Shown one piece after another: positions 35,388 to 45,400 of a stretch of DNA of 64,000 nucleotides. A model generated the notes under the pieces. That model was not told the origin of the DNA and did no database searches. It saw nothing but the letters and a program-made list of their open reading frames with translations. Within the stretch, counting starts at the first letter, position 1; each line of letters starts with the position of its first letter. This stretch comes from Paenibacillus lutimineralis (GTDB lineage: Bacteria; Bacillota; Bacilli; Paenibacillales; Paenibacillaceae): positions 4,067,501 through 4,131,500 of the forward strand of contig NZ_CP034346.1 in NCBI RefSeq assembly GCF_003991425.1, read 5' to 3'. Made by a program: the position numbers and the translations under genes.

Positions 35388-36629
35388 CTAATGCTGTGGA
35401 CGCAATGCTTCAGACAGCCCCCCCTTGCCTTCCTTCGATTCTGGTTTGACCATCACTAAGAGCAGGATCATAGCCACCAGAGAGATACCAGCAATGACGA
35501 AAAACAAGGTCATATGACCTGACTTGACGAGCAAGGACACCACCGGAGGCCCCAACGACACCCCGATAAATCGCATACTGCTGTAGATGGAAGTAATCGT
35601 GCCACGCAGCTCCTTCTCAATCCCTTCGGTAATGAGCGCATCCGAGCTAGGCAGGACCATCCCAATCCCCGCCCCGCAAACGATGAGACAAGCGAGAACA
35701 AAATAGATATTGTTGAAAAAACCGACCCCGAATAACGCCCCTGTAGACAGAAGTAGTCCGATTACACCGCACCATTTCATCAGTACTTTGTTCTTGCCGA
35801 TCTTCTTGCCTGTGAAGTAAGACGCGAGGCATAAGGATGCAAGCGGGATCGCCAGCACAAAGCCCTTAAGGACACCGTCCAGGCCATGCCTCTTCTCTAA
35901 TTGCTCCGACAAATAAAAAAGCACGGCAAATAGCAGAAACATCGAAATCCCGCCAATGATAAATATGGCATACAACCATCGTCCCTGCGAAGCAAAGACG
36001 CCCTTAACCGACTTCCAAAACTGCTTCAATGGCTTCGGTTTGCTCTTGCGCTCAGGCTCCTTGACCAGGAAGATCACGAGGAGTAAGGAACATAAGCTTA
36101 GCACAGGAATGGCCAGAAAAGGCATATACCAAATCCAGGCGCCCAGCAGTGCGCCAAGAATCGGACTAAGCACCTTGCCAAATGTGTTGGAGGTCTCGAT
36201 AATGCCCAGGCTTTTGCTGACCTCCTTGTCATCATCAAACATATCCCCAACCAGCGGCAGAACGGTCGGAAATGCCCCCGCTGCCCCGATCCCCTGCAGG
36301 AATCTGCCGGCAATAATAATCCAGTACAGCATCATTCCATTAGCAAACCAGGGGGCTGCGCCGCAGACCCCTCCGCCAATCCCTGCTATGATGAGACTCG
36401 GAATAATCACTGCCTTGCGCCCGACCTTATCCGACAAGTAACCTGCAATCGGAATCAATAAGATGGCAACTACGGCATATACCGTGATCAACATACTGAC
36501 TTGAAGTGAAGAAATGTGCAGTTCTCGCGAAATCAGTGGCAATATCGGGATTAGCATGGAGTTGCCCAAAGTCATGATTAGCGGAATGGACGCCAACGCC
36601 GCCAGATCCCCCTTCTTCTTACCCATCAT
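35388..36629 (-). CDS. Major facilitator superfamily transporter (drug exporter-like)
   Basis: A 413-residue transporter with about twelve helices. The start MMGKKKGDLAALASIPLIMT follows AAGGG; a longer in-frame version has no site. The MFS loop 2-3 motif GYLSDKVGRKAVI and the antiporter motif C region GPPVVSLL, GKVLSPILGALLG are visible, placing it with DHA1-type exporters. Its substrate is not indicated. It lies downstream of helD on the same strand with an 85-base gap. Confidence 0.85.
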   Translation of the reverse strand: MMGKKKGDLAALASIPLIMTLGNSMLIPILPLISRELHISSLQVSMLITVYAVVAILLIPIAGYLSDKVGRKAVIIPSLIIAGIGGGVCGAAPWFANGMMLYWIIIAGRFLQGIGAAGAFPTVLPLVGDMFDDDKEVSKSLGIIETSNTFGKVLSPILGALLGAWIWYMPFLAIPVLSLCSLLLVIFLVKEPERKSKPKPLKQFWKSVKGVFASQGRWLYAIFIIGGISMFLLFAVLFYLSEQLEKRHGLDGVLKGFVLAIPLASLCLASYFTGKKIGKNKVLMKWCGVIGLLLSTGALFGVGFFNNIYFVLACLIVCGAGIGMVLPSSDALITEGIEKELRGTITSIYSSMRFIGVSLGPPVVSLLVKSGHMTLFFVIAGISLVAMILLLVMVKPESKEGKGGLSEALRPQH

Positions 36630-36714
36630 TCGGACACCCTTTCCATTCATATAAACAACAATCATGGTTAGTGTGGAGTATATTTCGCAAAATATTCCGA
36701 ATGCATTTGTTACC

Positions 36715-39057
36715 TTATTTTCTTACAAAGGATTGTGAATCCGTCTCCGTAATAAATCGACTTGGCTCACCTGCCGAATAAACATGCAGCAAATGCATTG
36801 CCCTCGTACAAGCTGTGTAGAACAGCTTGCGCTCCGATTCGCGGGTATACTTATCATTCGAGCCATCAAAAATAAGCACGGCGTCGAATTCCACTCCCTT
36901 AGCCAGATAAGCCGGGATAATGTGAACCCCCTTCTCGAAAGATAGCGTCGTTTTCTTAATTAGTCTGGCCTCCAGATCCTTGGCGAGATGTTCGTGAACT
37001 TCTTTGCTCTCCTCTGCAGTCTTGCAAATGACAGCAATCGATTCATAGCCCTCATTCCGCAGTGCTGTAACATCCTGCTTGATCTGTGCGTACAAATCAT
37101 CCTGACCTTGTACAACAATCACTTCCGGCTTCTCGCCAGCACGATTGAACGGAAGGATCGCCTCTCCCCCCGGCAGCATACCACGCGTAAACTCAACGAT
37201 CTCCCGGGTCGAGCGGTAGCTCTGCTGCAATACGATCTGCTCGCTGTTATCCGATCCATATAAATCGATCAGCACAGACGACTGCTGTAGTACAGAGGAA
37301 TGAGCATAAATCGCCTGATTGAGATCGCCGAGAGCTGTCATCCGTGCACGCGGGAACAATCTCTTCAGGAAAAATAATTGAAATGGTGAGTAATCCTGTG
37401 CCTCGTCAATAATGACATGACGGATCGCATGGTTGGAGTGGAAGCCTAGGATCATCTCTTTTAGATAGAGGAATGGCGTAATGTCCTCATAGAATAGCTC
37501 TCCGGCCTTGATCTTAGAAATGGTGCTCCCGCAAATGAGAGACCAGTCCTCTGGCAAAGCGTCCATATGGACCTCCCCTGCGATCTCCGACTGCTCGAAT
37601 AATTGACAATACAGCTTCGTTACGTCGACAAAGCGCAGCGATTTGATCCATTTACGTAGCGGCTTCAGACGCTCGCTGACAACCATTCTCCCCAGAATGG
37701 TTCTCTCTTCTTCATATTCGCTGAATTGACTATTGCTTTTCTGTTGTTGACGACGCATCCGCTGGTAAGCGCGCTGATAATCCTCGGTATCAAGAAGCTG
37801 GATTTGATCTTCAACCCAAGGCTGGTTAACCTCCTCCTTAGCGAAGGCAGCAATCTCCTTAAGCATCCATTCCTTAAGCAGTTCACAACGATTGGCCAGG
37901 GTTATCGCCGGGTCATAAGCATAGAAGCGTTCCGAGATAGCTTCGGCCCCAACGACTTCCCGTCCCATAAAGCGCAGCGGTTTGAATTTCATGCCTTTCT
38001 GCTCAAGCAGCGCTTTGTATCTGCCGATCGCTTCGAAGAACAGTAGTGAGGACTTGTAGCGAATTCCGTTCATACGGGCCTGATAAGAATCATCCTCTTC
38101 GCCGGATAATACATATTCAATCTGGACGAATGGGTCCTCCAGCTGGAATTCCCGGCCAAGACGTCGCTCCAGATACTCCTGAAATGTCGTCTGCAGCATA
38201 TTCTCTTCCCCGAGTTCCGGCAATACCGTGGATACATAGCTATTGAACATCGGGTTCGGAGAGAATAGGATCATCTGATCGGCACGAAGCGTGTCACGAT
38301 GCTTGTATAGCAAATAAGCCACACGCTGCAGCGCAGCTGAAGTCTTACCGCTGCCTGCTGCACCTTGGACAATCAGCATACGTGAAGTATCATTACGGAT
38401 AATGCGGTTCTGCTCCTTCTGGATCGTTGCCACAATGCTCTTCATCTGCGCATCTGAGCTTCGCCCAAGCACTTGCTGCAGCAATTCATCCCCAATCGTC
38501 ACACCCGTATCGAACATCACCTTCAGGTCCCGCCCGCGGATGACGAACTGCCGTTTGAGTGTCATCTCTCCTTCAATCGTGCCGGAAGGCGTCTCGTATG
38601 AGGCTGGACCAGGGACGCTATCATAATATAAATTCGATATCGGTGCACGCCAGTCATAAATCAGAAATGTCTCATCATCTTCTTCAAGCAATGAAGCTAT
38701 CCCTAGATAAATTGCTTCGCCATTTTCTCCTTGTTCTGCGAAGTCGATGCGGCCAAAATAAGGTGACTGCTGCAATCGTTTCAGTTTCACGAGTGAATTA
38801 TAAGCGAGCTGATGGCGCTTCTCACGTTCAGACAACACTTCGGATTGTTGTCTTAAACTTGTTGAAGTCTCCCCTACATCATCCGCCTCGCTGAAGTTAA
38901 CCGTAACCTCATCCCAGAAGTCCTTTCGCATAGATACGACATCACCACGAATCGCTCCAACTTCTGATTCCAGGCGAGAGATACGCGTTCCAATCAGATC
39001 CTCAACATATTCTACCCGGTTCTGCTCCGCCTGCCGCTCCTTGTCATGATTACTCAA
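36715..39057 (-). CDS. helD: RNA polymerase recycling helicase-like ATPase HelD
   Basis: HelD is a UvrD/Rep-related ATPase that releases stalled RNA polymerase from DNA; some relatives protect against rifamycins. It has 780 residues: an N-terminal coiled-coil arm (about 1-100) that enters the polymerase secondary channel, Walker A GAAGSGKT (232-239), Walker B VIIDEAQDYSPFQL, motif QSYRSTREIVEF and the C-terminal TCTRAMHLLHVY. The start is TTG (MSNHDKERQAEQ) with AAAGGGG eight bases upstream. The N-terminal arm favours HelD over ordinary UvrD. Confidence 0.92.
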   Translation of the reverse strand: MSNHDKERQAEQNRVEYVEDLIGTRISRLESEVGAIRGDVVSMRKDFWDEVTVNFSEADDVGETSTSLRQQSEVLSEREKRHQLAYNSLVKLKRLQQSPYFGRIDFAEQGENGEAIYLGIASLLEEDDETFLIYDWRAPISNLYYDSVPGPASYETPSGTIEGEMTLKRQFVIRGRDLKVMFDTGVTIGDELLQQVLGRSSDAQMKSIVATIQKEQNRIIRNDTSRMLIVQGAAGSGKTSAALQRVAYLLYKHRDTLRADQMILFSPNPMFNSYVSTVLPELGEENMLQTTFQEYLERRLGREFQLEDPFVQIEYVLSGEEDDSYQARMNGIRYKSSLLFFEAIGRYKALLEQKGMKFKPLRFMGREVVGAEAISERFYAYDPAITLANRCELLKEWMLKEIAAFAKEEVNQPWVEDQIQLLDTEDYQRAYQRMRRQQQKSNSQFSEYEEERTILGRMVVSERLKPLRKWIKSLRFVDVTKLYCQLFEQSEIAGEVHMDALPEDWSLICGSTISKIKAGELFYEDITPFLYLKEMILGFHSNHAIRHVIIDEAQDYSPFQLFFLKRLFPRARMTALGDLNQAIYAHSSVLQQSSVLIDLYGSDNSEQIVLQQSYRSTREIVEFTRGMLPGGEAILPFNRAGEKPEVIVVQGQDDLYAQIKQDVTALRNEGYESIAVICKTAEESKEVHEHLAKDLEARLIKKTTLSFEKGVHIIPAYLAKGVEFDAVLIFDGSNDKYTRESERKLFYTACTRAMHLLHVYSAGEPSRFITETDSQSFVRK

Positions 39058-39123
39058 AATAGTCGCCCCTTTGTGAAATAATACAAAGCTATAACTTACT
39101 CAAGACACACCCAAAAAAATCTA

Positions 39124-39152
39124 TTGACAAACACAATTTAATGTGATAAGAT
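39124..39152 (+). promoter_or_regulatory. Strong sigma-A promoter of an orphan transcript
   Basis: A perfect -35 TTGACA (39124-39129) and -10 TAAGAT (39147-39152) are separated by 17 bases on the plus strand, facing away from helD. No gene follows on this strand for many kilobases. Confidence 0.7.
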
Positions 39153-39158
39153 TAAATT

Positions 39159-39309
39159 GCTTAAACTTTGGTCTCTTACTTTGAATTAGGACCGCTCTTT
39201 ATTGTAACACTGATATGTCGCAAATTCAATCTTATGTTCTTTTTTAAATAGGAGTCCTGTCTATTTGCATTACCGTTTACCGGTTCAAGCAAATAACAGG
39301 ACTCTTTTT
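39159..39309 (+). ncRNA. Candidate small RNA between helD and the beta-helix gene
   Basis: The predicted transcript runs from the promoter at 39124-39152 to the terminator ending near 39309, about 150 bases. The only reading frame with an ATG inside is 11 codons without a ribosome site. The segment lies opposite no annotated gene. This accounts for most of the 369-base space between helD and the next gene. Confidence 0.55.
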
Positions 39310-39310
39310 A
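39251..39310 (+). terminator. Strong terminator of the candidate small RNA
   Basis: GAGTCCTGT-C-TATTTGC (39252-39268) pairs with GCAAATA-ACAGGACTC (39289-39304), followed by TTTTTA. The loop contains a second hairpin (ACCG/CGGT). The T-run is on the plus strand only. Confidence 0.85.
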
Positions 39311-39346
39311 GTTTGGTTCGACTCTCTTCTTACTAATCCAAAACAA

Positions 39347-39394
39347 GAAGCCCTCTAACACACCACTTGACTACAGTGTATGTTAGGGGGCTTC
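39347..39394 (-). terminator. Terminator of the beta-helix protein gene
   Basis: GAAGCCCTCTAACA and TGTTAGGGGGCTTC pair around CACACC...GTGTA. On the minus strand the tail is TTGTTTTGG. It is 33 bases past the stop. Confidence 0.75.
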
Positions 39395-39426
39395 ATTCCT
39401 AGTTAGTGATGTTAGTTATACGAATA

Positions 39427-42400
39427 CTACTTCATGATACTAATGGTTTTTGTAGTATTATCGAAGATTACATCTGCGCCAAAATACTCCGCAATGAAAC
39501 GTAGTGGCAGCATTGTTCGTCCCTTAACTAGCACGGCTGCTGCATCCATTTCCGGCGCAAGTTCTCCGATCTTAATGGACAGAATCTGACCGTCCAAGGT
39601 AATCGTTACGGTTTTTGTGACGTTATCCCATCCTACATCAGCGCCTAAGCTATCAGCAACAAAACGTAGCGGCACCAAAGTTCTGCCCTTAACTACCATC
39701 GGTGCAACGTTCATACTCGATTGGATTCCGTTCAGCGTATAGTCTGTCATACCAAGGGCAAGTTTCAATTCAACAGGTTCAGATTTGATTGTGACGAAGA
39801 AATAGCCTAACCCTTTTGCTGTGAAGGTGAATTTACCAGACTCACGATCATAGTTGCCGCCTAAGCGTTCCTTGTTACCGTCTGCTAGAAGCATGATGCC
39901 GCAAAGCTTGCTAATATCGCTAGATTGCAGCTGCTCCTGTGACAGGTCGAAGGTTATTGGAATAAACCCTGGATAATCCGTTATTACCTGGTCATCGACA
40001 AAGATTTTCATCTCGTATCCCCATTCTAGGCTACCATCTCCCTCATCTACTGGCTTAATGGCAATCCTCATCGTCTTGCCTGTATTCAACTGCTTCAATA
40101 AATCAGAAGACAATTCGATTGAAACGGTGCCATTCGAAACGGTTAGCGGCCTATTTGCTTTAATAATGGAGCCAACCGTATCGCTATAAAGCTCAAGCTC
40201 ATCAGTTCCAGGTGACATTGTAAGTTGAATAGAATTCCCTTGCTTCAACTGCTCTTTGATTGCGTCATCAATACGATCCACGATCAGTTTCTCGTTACCT
40301 CTGTCCCCTGAACTTCCGCCATTGCCATTATCACCATTATTGTTGTCATTACCGTTATTGTTATTATTGCCATTATTGTTTTCATTGCCATTATTCCCAC
40401 CATTGTCATTGGCCACAATAACGATAGTTAACTCTCTTAAATCCATACCAATATGATTGGAGGCCATAACAGTGAATTTGTACGTCCCCGCTTGAGTTGG
40501 AGTACCAGAAATAACACCCGTAGTTTCTGCTAAATTCAATCCAAATGGTAGATAGCCATCGTTCACTGTCCAAGTAACTGGAGCATCGCCACTTGCTATA
40601 AGCGCCGCTTGATAACTCTGATTTACTTTGCCATTTTTCAAAGTCATGGTTGTAATCGTTGGCGCAGTACCGACTGGCTCATCCTCTGCAATCTCAATAC
40701 CTAATAATTGTTCATCGGTATCATAATCATTCGTTGCCGCAACAGTGAATTCGTAATTTCCCGTCTCTTGAGGCGTGCCCGCGATAATGCCTGTTGCTTC
40801 ATCTAGGTTCAAACCTACTGGCAAGTCTCCCTCACGGACCTCCCAAGTGATCGGATCACTACCATATACCGCCAGTGTGACCGTATATTCTTGGCCAACT
40901 TTACCACTTGGCAGATTCTTGGTAATAATCTCTGGGGCTGTGCTCTCGGGTACATCTTGAGTGATTATTATACTCAATGTCTTCGCATCGCTGCCTGCAT
41001 CATTGTTCGCTTGAACTTTGAATGTAAATTGGCCCCTCTGTTCCGGTGTACCAGAAATAACACCTGTCTCCTCGTCCAAGCTCAAGCCCGTTGGCAATTC
41101 ACCATTTATAACTGCCCATTTGACTGGCGTATCACCATCAGCGATCAGAGCTGCTGAATAGGTTTGTCCAACATGACCATTCTCAAGAGAATCCGTCATA
41201 ATCATTGGGGCTGTACCTTCTTCACCTTCAATCCATTTTGCATATAACACGATATCGCTTGTCACAGGGTTTGTGGCGAAATTCCACGCATCGTTCAACT
41301 CCGCATCTTGGTACCAACCGCCGAACGCAGCGTCACCTTTTGTTGGGGCTATTGGTTCGGTAATTGTACCGCCCCTATCAGCGAACATCATCGCCACTTC
41401 ACTGCCCCCGCCCGAATCAAAAGCTACCGAATAAGGGTTGTGTGCACCGATCGAAGGCATCCTGCCGCTTAGTGGATTGCCGAAGAAGTCTGTTCTCTCT
41501 GTCATATGAGGCAGAGCGTTCACACGATCCACATATGGGCTTACTACTTCGACACCCGAACCATAGGCCAGGTTATTGCCGTCAGCAAGACGGAATCCGC
41601 TCATTGCGTTGTAATCAAGCGTTGCAGCAGCGGTTCCGCTGTTGGCAATCCAATGCTCTGGTGCTGACTTATAATCATTTAATATGGAATTTAGTTCCTC
41701 TTCCGTTACATAGTGGTTGTCTGTTGCTGTTACACCTGCACCAAGATACCCGCCGCCACCTGCATTCATGCTGCCAAACAGATTCGCTGGATAAACAATG
41801 TTGTTCGTAAACCGTCCAGCAATAAATGGAGCAGAGGTTCCTCCGCCTTTCAGACCAATGCTGCTGTTAGTCCCGGTATAGACAAATATGTTATTTTGGA
41901 AATAAATATGCAAGTTCGTCGCTGTTGGATCAAATACTAACGAGCTGCTATTCTTCAATGGTGACACGATGACATTGTTATAGAATAATCCACTTGACTC
42001 TTCACTAGTTGAAGAACCTCCCGCAAGTAATAGAAGACTGTTGTAGCTTTTGTTAAAATCCGGGCTGCGTCCGTCGTTCACGCTGACATTATAACGAATA
42101 ATGTTGCCCTTCGCAGCATTCATCTGCAGATACCAACCACCGTAGTTGTTTCGGCTGTAGTTGTATTCATAGACATTATCTTGGCAGTAATTATCAATAT
42201 CCCAAGCCATACCATCATTACTTGCATGATAAGGATTATCTACAGATTCGTTATAGCGGAAGATCGTACCTTTACTTGCCATAATCCACGCTGCGGCATA
42301 GTTCTGCGAACCAAGATATGTTGGTGAAGTATTATTGGGTCCCCAGTTCGATACCAAATTACCACTCTTATCGCTTAAATAGCTGTAACCGCTGTCTGTG

Positions 42401-45400
42401 ACCACATTTCGTTCCACAAGGGAGTTGTTCCCGCCGGACATGACAATGCCATCTCCAACTGAACTAGAAACCCAGTTGTTTCTAAACACAGCGTTTGATG
42501 CCCAAGGATAGCTTGAGTTACTCCAAGTGATGCCTGTGTTATTAGTCCCTGGACTACTTGGTCCATAGGCATTGTTGCGAATGCCTTCGTTATCGCAGCG
42601 AAGGGTTTTGTTGCCTTCAACCAATATATCTACATAACCATTAATAATGATGCCGCCGGATACCTTACTTGCTCCATTTGCTTGGTGCAGCCCATTCACA
42701 TCATGAACATAGTTATCTCGAACAACGATTCCTTGCATGCGAGCATCAGCATAATCTTGAATATTAAACTGACCTTGTCCCAACTTGGAAATGCGTGACA
42801 TTACAGCGATACCGGAACGGCCGTCACCTGCTTTATTGCCGATGTTCGTTACTTCAATACCGCTGACTACCCAATAATTAACGTCATACAACTCAATGGC
42901 ACCGTTGACGGTAATCCCTGATGGGCTTGACGCTGTTCCTCCACCATTAATAATCGGCCGTTGGTTAGGATCGGTCGTATTATATTTAGTAAGTGTAATC
43001 GGATTTCCTTCTTCACCATTGCCGCGCAGCCTGATTTGTTCATTCCATACACTGTGTGCATCCAAATAAATGGTAGAACCTGGTAAAAACACATATTCAT
43101 TTATTTTGGAGATTGATTTCCATGCTGTCTCCGGTGTTCGTCCATCAGCATGATCATCACCGTTATTGGAGAAATAAAAATCACGAACTTCACGAGGTGT
43201 AATGCTCAACTCGAATGTGATTTCAGCAGGGTTTAGGTCAAGTCTAATGATATATTTTCCTGGCACAATGTTGTTTCTTGCAAATGCATCTTTTTTAATC
43301 GTCAAAACATTGTCATTGACCATATAATCCACTGCTTGCTCAAGGGTCACATCTCCGATTTTCACACCAGCTAGATCTGCTAAATCAGGATTTACAGTAA
43401 CTTTATAGTCATCCAGACCAATAACATAGGTGCTGTCTTCCGAGTGAGTGTATACTTTAGGCAAGAGCTTTAATGTAACAGATGCGTTTGCCGTTTGGGT
43501 GGTTACTTCACTATCCATAACATATACGTCATCGATAAAATGCTTGTTCTGTATATCTTTGATCGTTCCGGCTTTATTGCCCCAATTCGTAGCAAGTTGC
43601 AAAGCATTTATATTTTTTATACTGCTCGCTACACTTGTATCGAATGGGCCGCTTTCTGCGGTTTGTCTATGAATTACTTTTCCATCAATTTTATAAGTTG
43701 TTCCTGTTGATGTTACGAACCACTGGAATTTATGCCAGCCTTTACTACGCTTGGCGTCTACGGGATAGAACCTTCCGCCTGATCCGAACCTGACGGAATA
43801 ATTCGTCACGTTTTCCGCCCAATTACCATCCGCATTACCATAATTGATTACGATATGCTCATTGGCCGACGGTGTTAAGCCAAATACCGCGTGATCACCG
43901 GAGGCCACTCCTCCATCATCGTAGTACCAGGCAGTAACGACCGTTGTCTTACCTCCAGAAGGGGCATAATTATAGGTACCCGGGACAGTAGCCACGTCGC
44001 CAGTACCACTCGTTGTCGCAGCCTTTGCTCCGGTGCGTGACATCACGCCACTTTGAACGTACCCATTCGCACCAGTTGTAAATTTCTTATCCCCTTCAAA
44101 TCCATCGTAAAACATCATGTCAGCCTTATGGAAGTAATCAACGCTGACATTAACGGTGACCTCTTCGTTCTCTGTCGGAACATAGCCTTTCTTTACCGTT
44201 ACGAATCCGGCATCGTCTACTTCAATTTTACCTTTGTCTTGATTTGCCGGACTGAAGCTGATGTTATCAGCAACGAAGACATCAGCCGTGTCGACGATTA
44301 GCCGCGCACTCTCCCCTGCCCGCAAAGTTTCATTTTGACGTACTAGCGCAATATTGGCTGAATAAGCTGCACTCTCCTCTGATTCAACAGAATCCAGGAA
44401 GCGTGTAGTTGCGCTGCCAATCGCCTTAACTTCAAACGTGTCATTTAAGCTCGGAGATAGAGCCACATCATTTCCTGTTGCAGCAATAGGGCTCCCATTA
44501 GCCACTCCGTTGCTGACGAGCTGAACCGTATACGCAGATGCGTTAGCGACGCTATCCCAAGTTGCATAGGTACCGTTCCATCTAACATTTACCGGTGCAG
44601 ATAAGTTCTCGATCGTTAATATTCCGGATGCCGCAACTTCTTCACTGATATTTCCTTCCGCATTTATGACAATAGCTGTGACGGTGTAATTGCCCGCCCC
44701 CATTGCCCTTGCATAGGGTAGAACATGATGCCTTTCATGATTGTTAAGCTGGTCAGGCCCCCCATTTTTAGATAAATAATATCCAATGGGTCTACCGTCT
44801 TTGAACAGTGTTACAAGAGTATCACCGTAATTGGATCCTCCTGTATAAATACCTGTGTCCGGGTCAAGTGTCGGATGAATTGGCGCATTCACCTGTGTAT
44901 TTGTGTTAATCAACAACGGTGCAGCGTGGGACTTCACCACAATTCCCTCTGGCGAAGATACTTGGCAATAATAAAACTTACCTTGCTGTACAGTTGAGTT
45001 AACATTCGGGAGCGTTAATACCGCATCATTGCCTCCCATAACTTCTGTCCCGTTCAAACCTGTCTCGTCATTAGACACATACCATTGGTAGGATGCAGCA
45101 GCAGCGGTTGCGGTAACACTAAAGGTTGCCGTCTCGCCTTGATTAACTTTTGCCGCTGTTGGCTGAGAGATAACTTCCAAATCTGACAATCCACCTGGAG
45201 GTATTAAATTCAATGTAAGCGTCCTTGTACCTGTAACTGTGGCAACGTCTTTGACAACATAAAAATCGTCAATAAGATGCTTGTTATTAATATAAGAATT
45301 GTTACCTGATTGGTTATTCCATCCTCCAGCTATTTTAGGTTGAATGGTTGTACCGCTCTTCATCGCTTTGTAAATATCATCCTTTGCTGATTCGGATATT

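Noticed and set aside
39215..39250. An 11-codon frame (MSQIQSYVLFK) within the candidate small RNA
   Set aside because: There is no ribosome site in front; too short to claim as a leader peptide.
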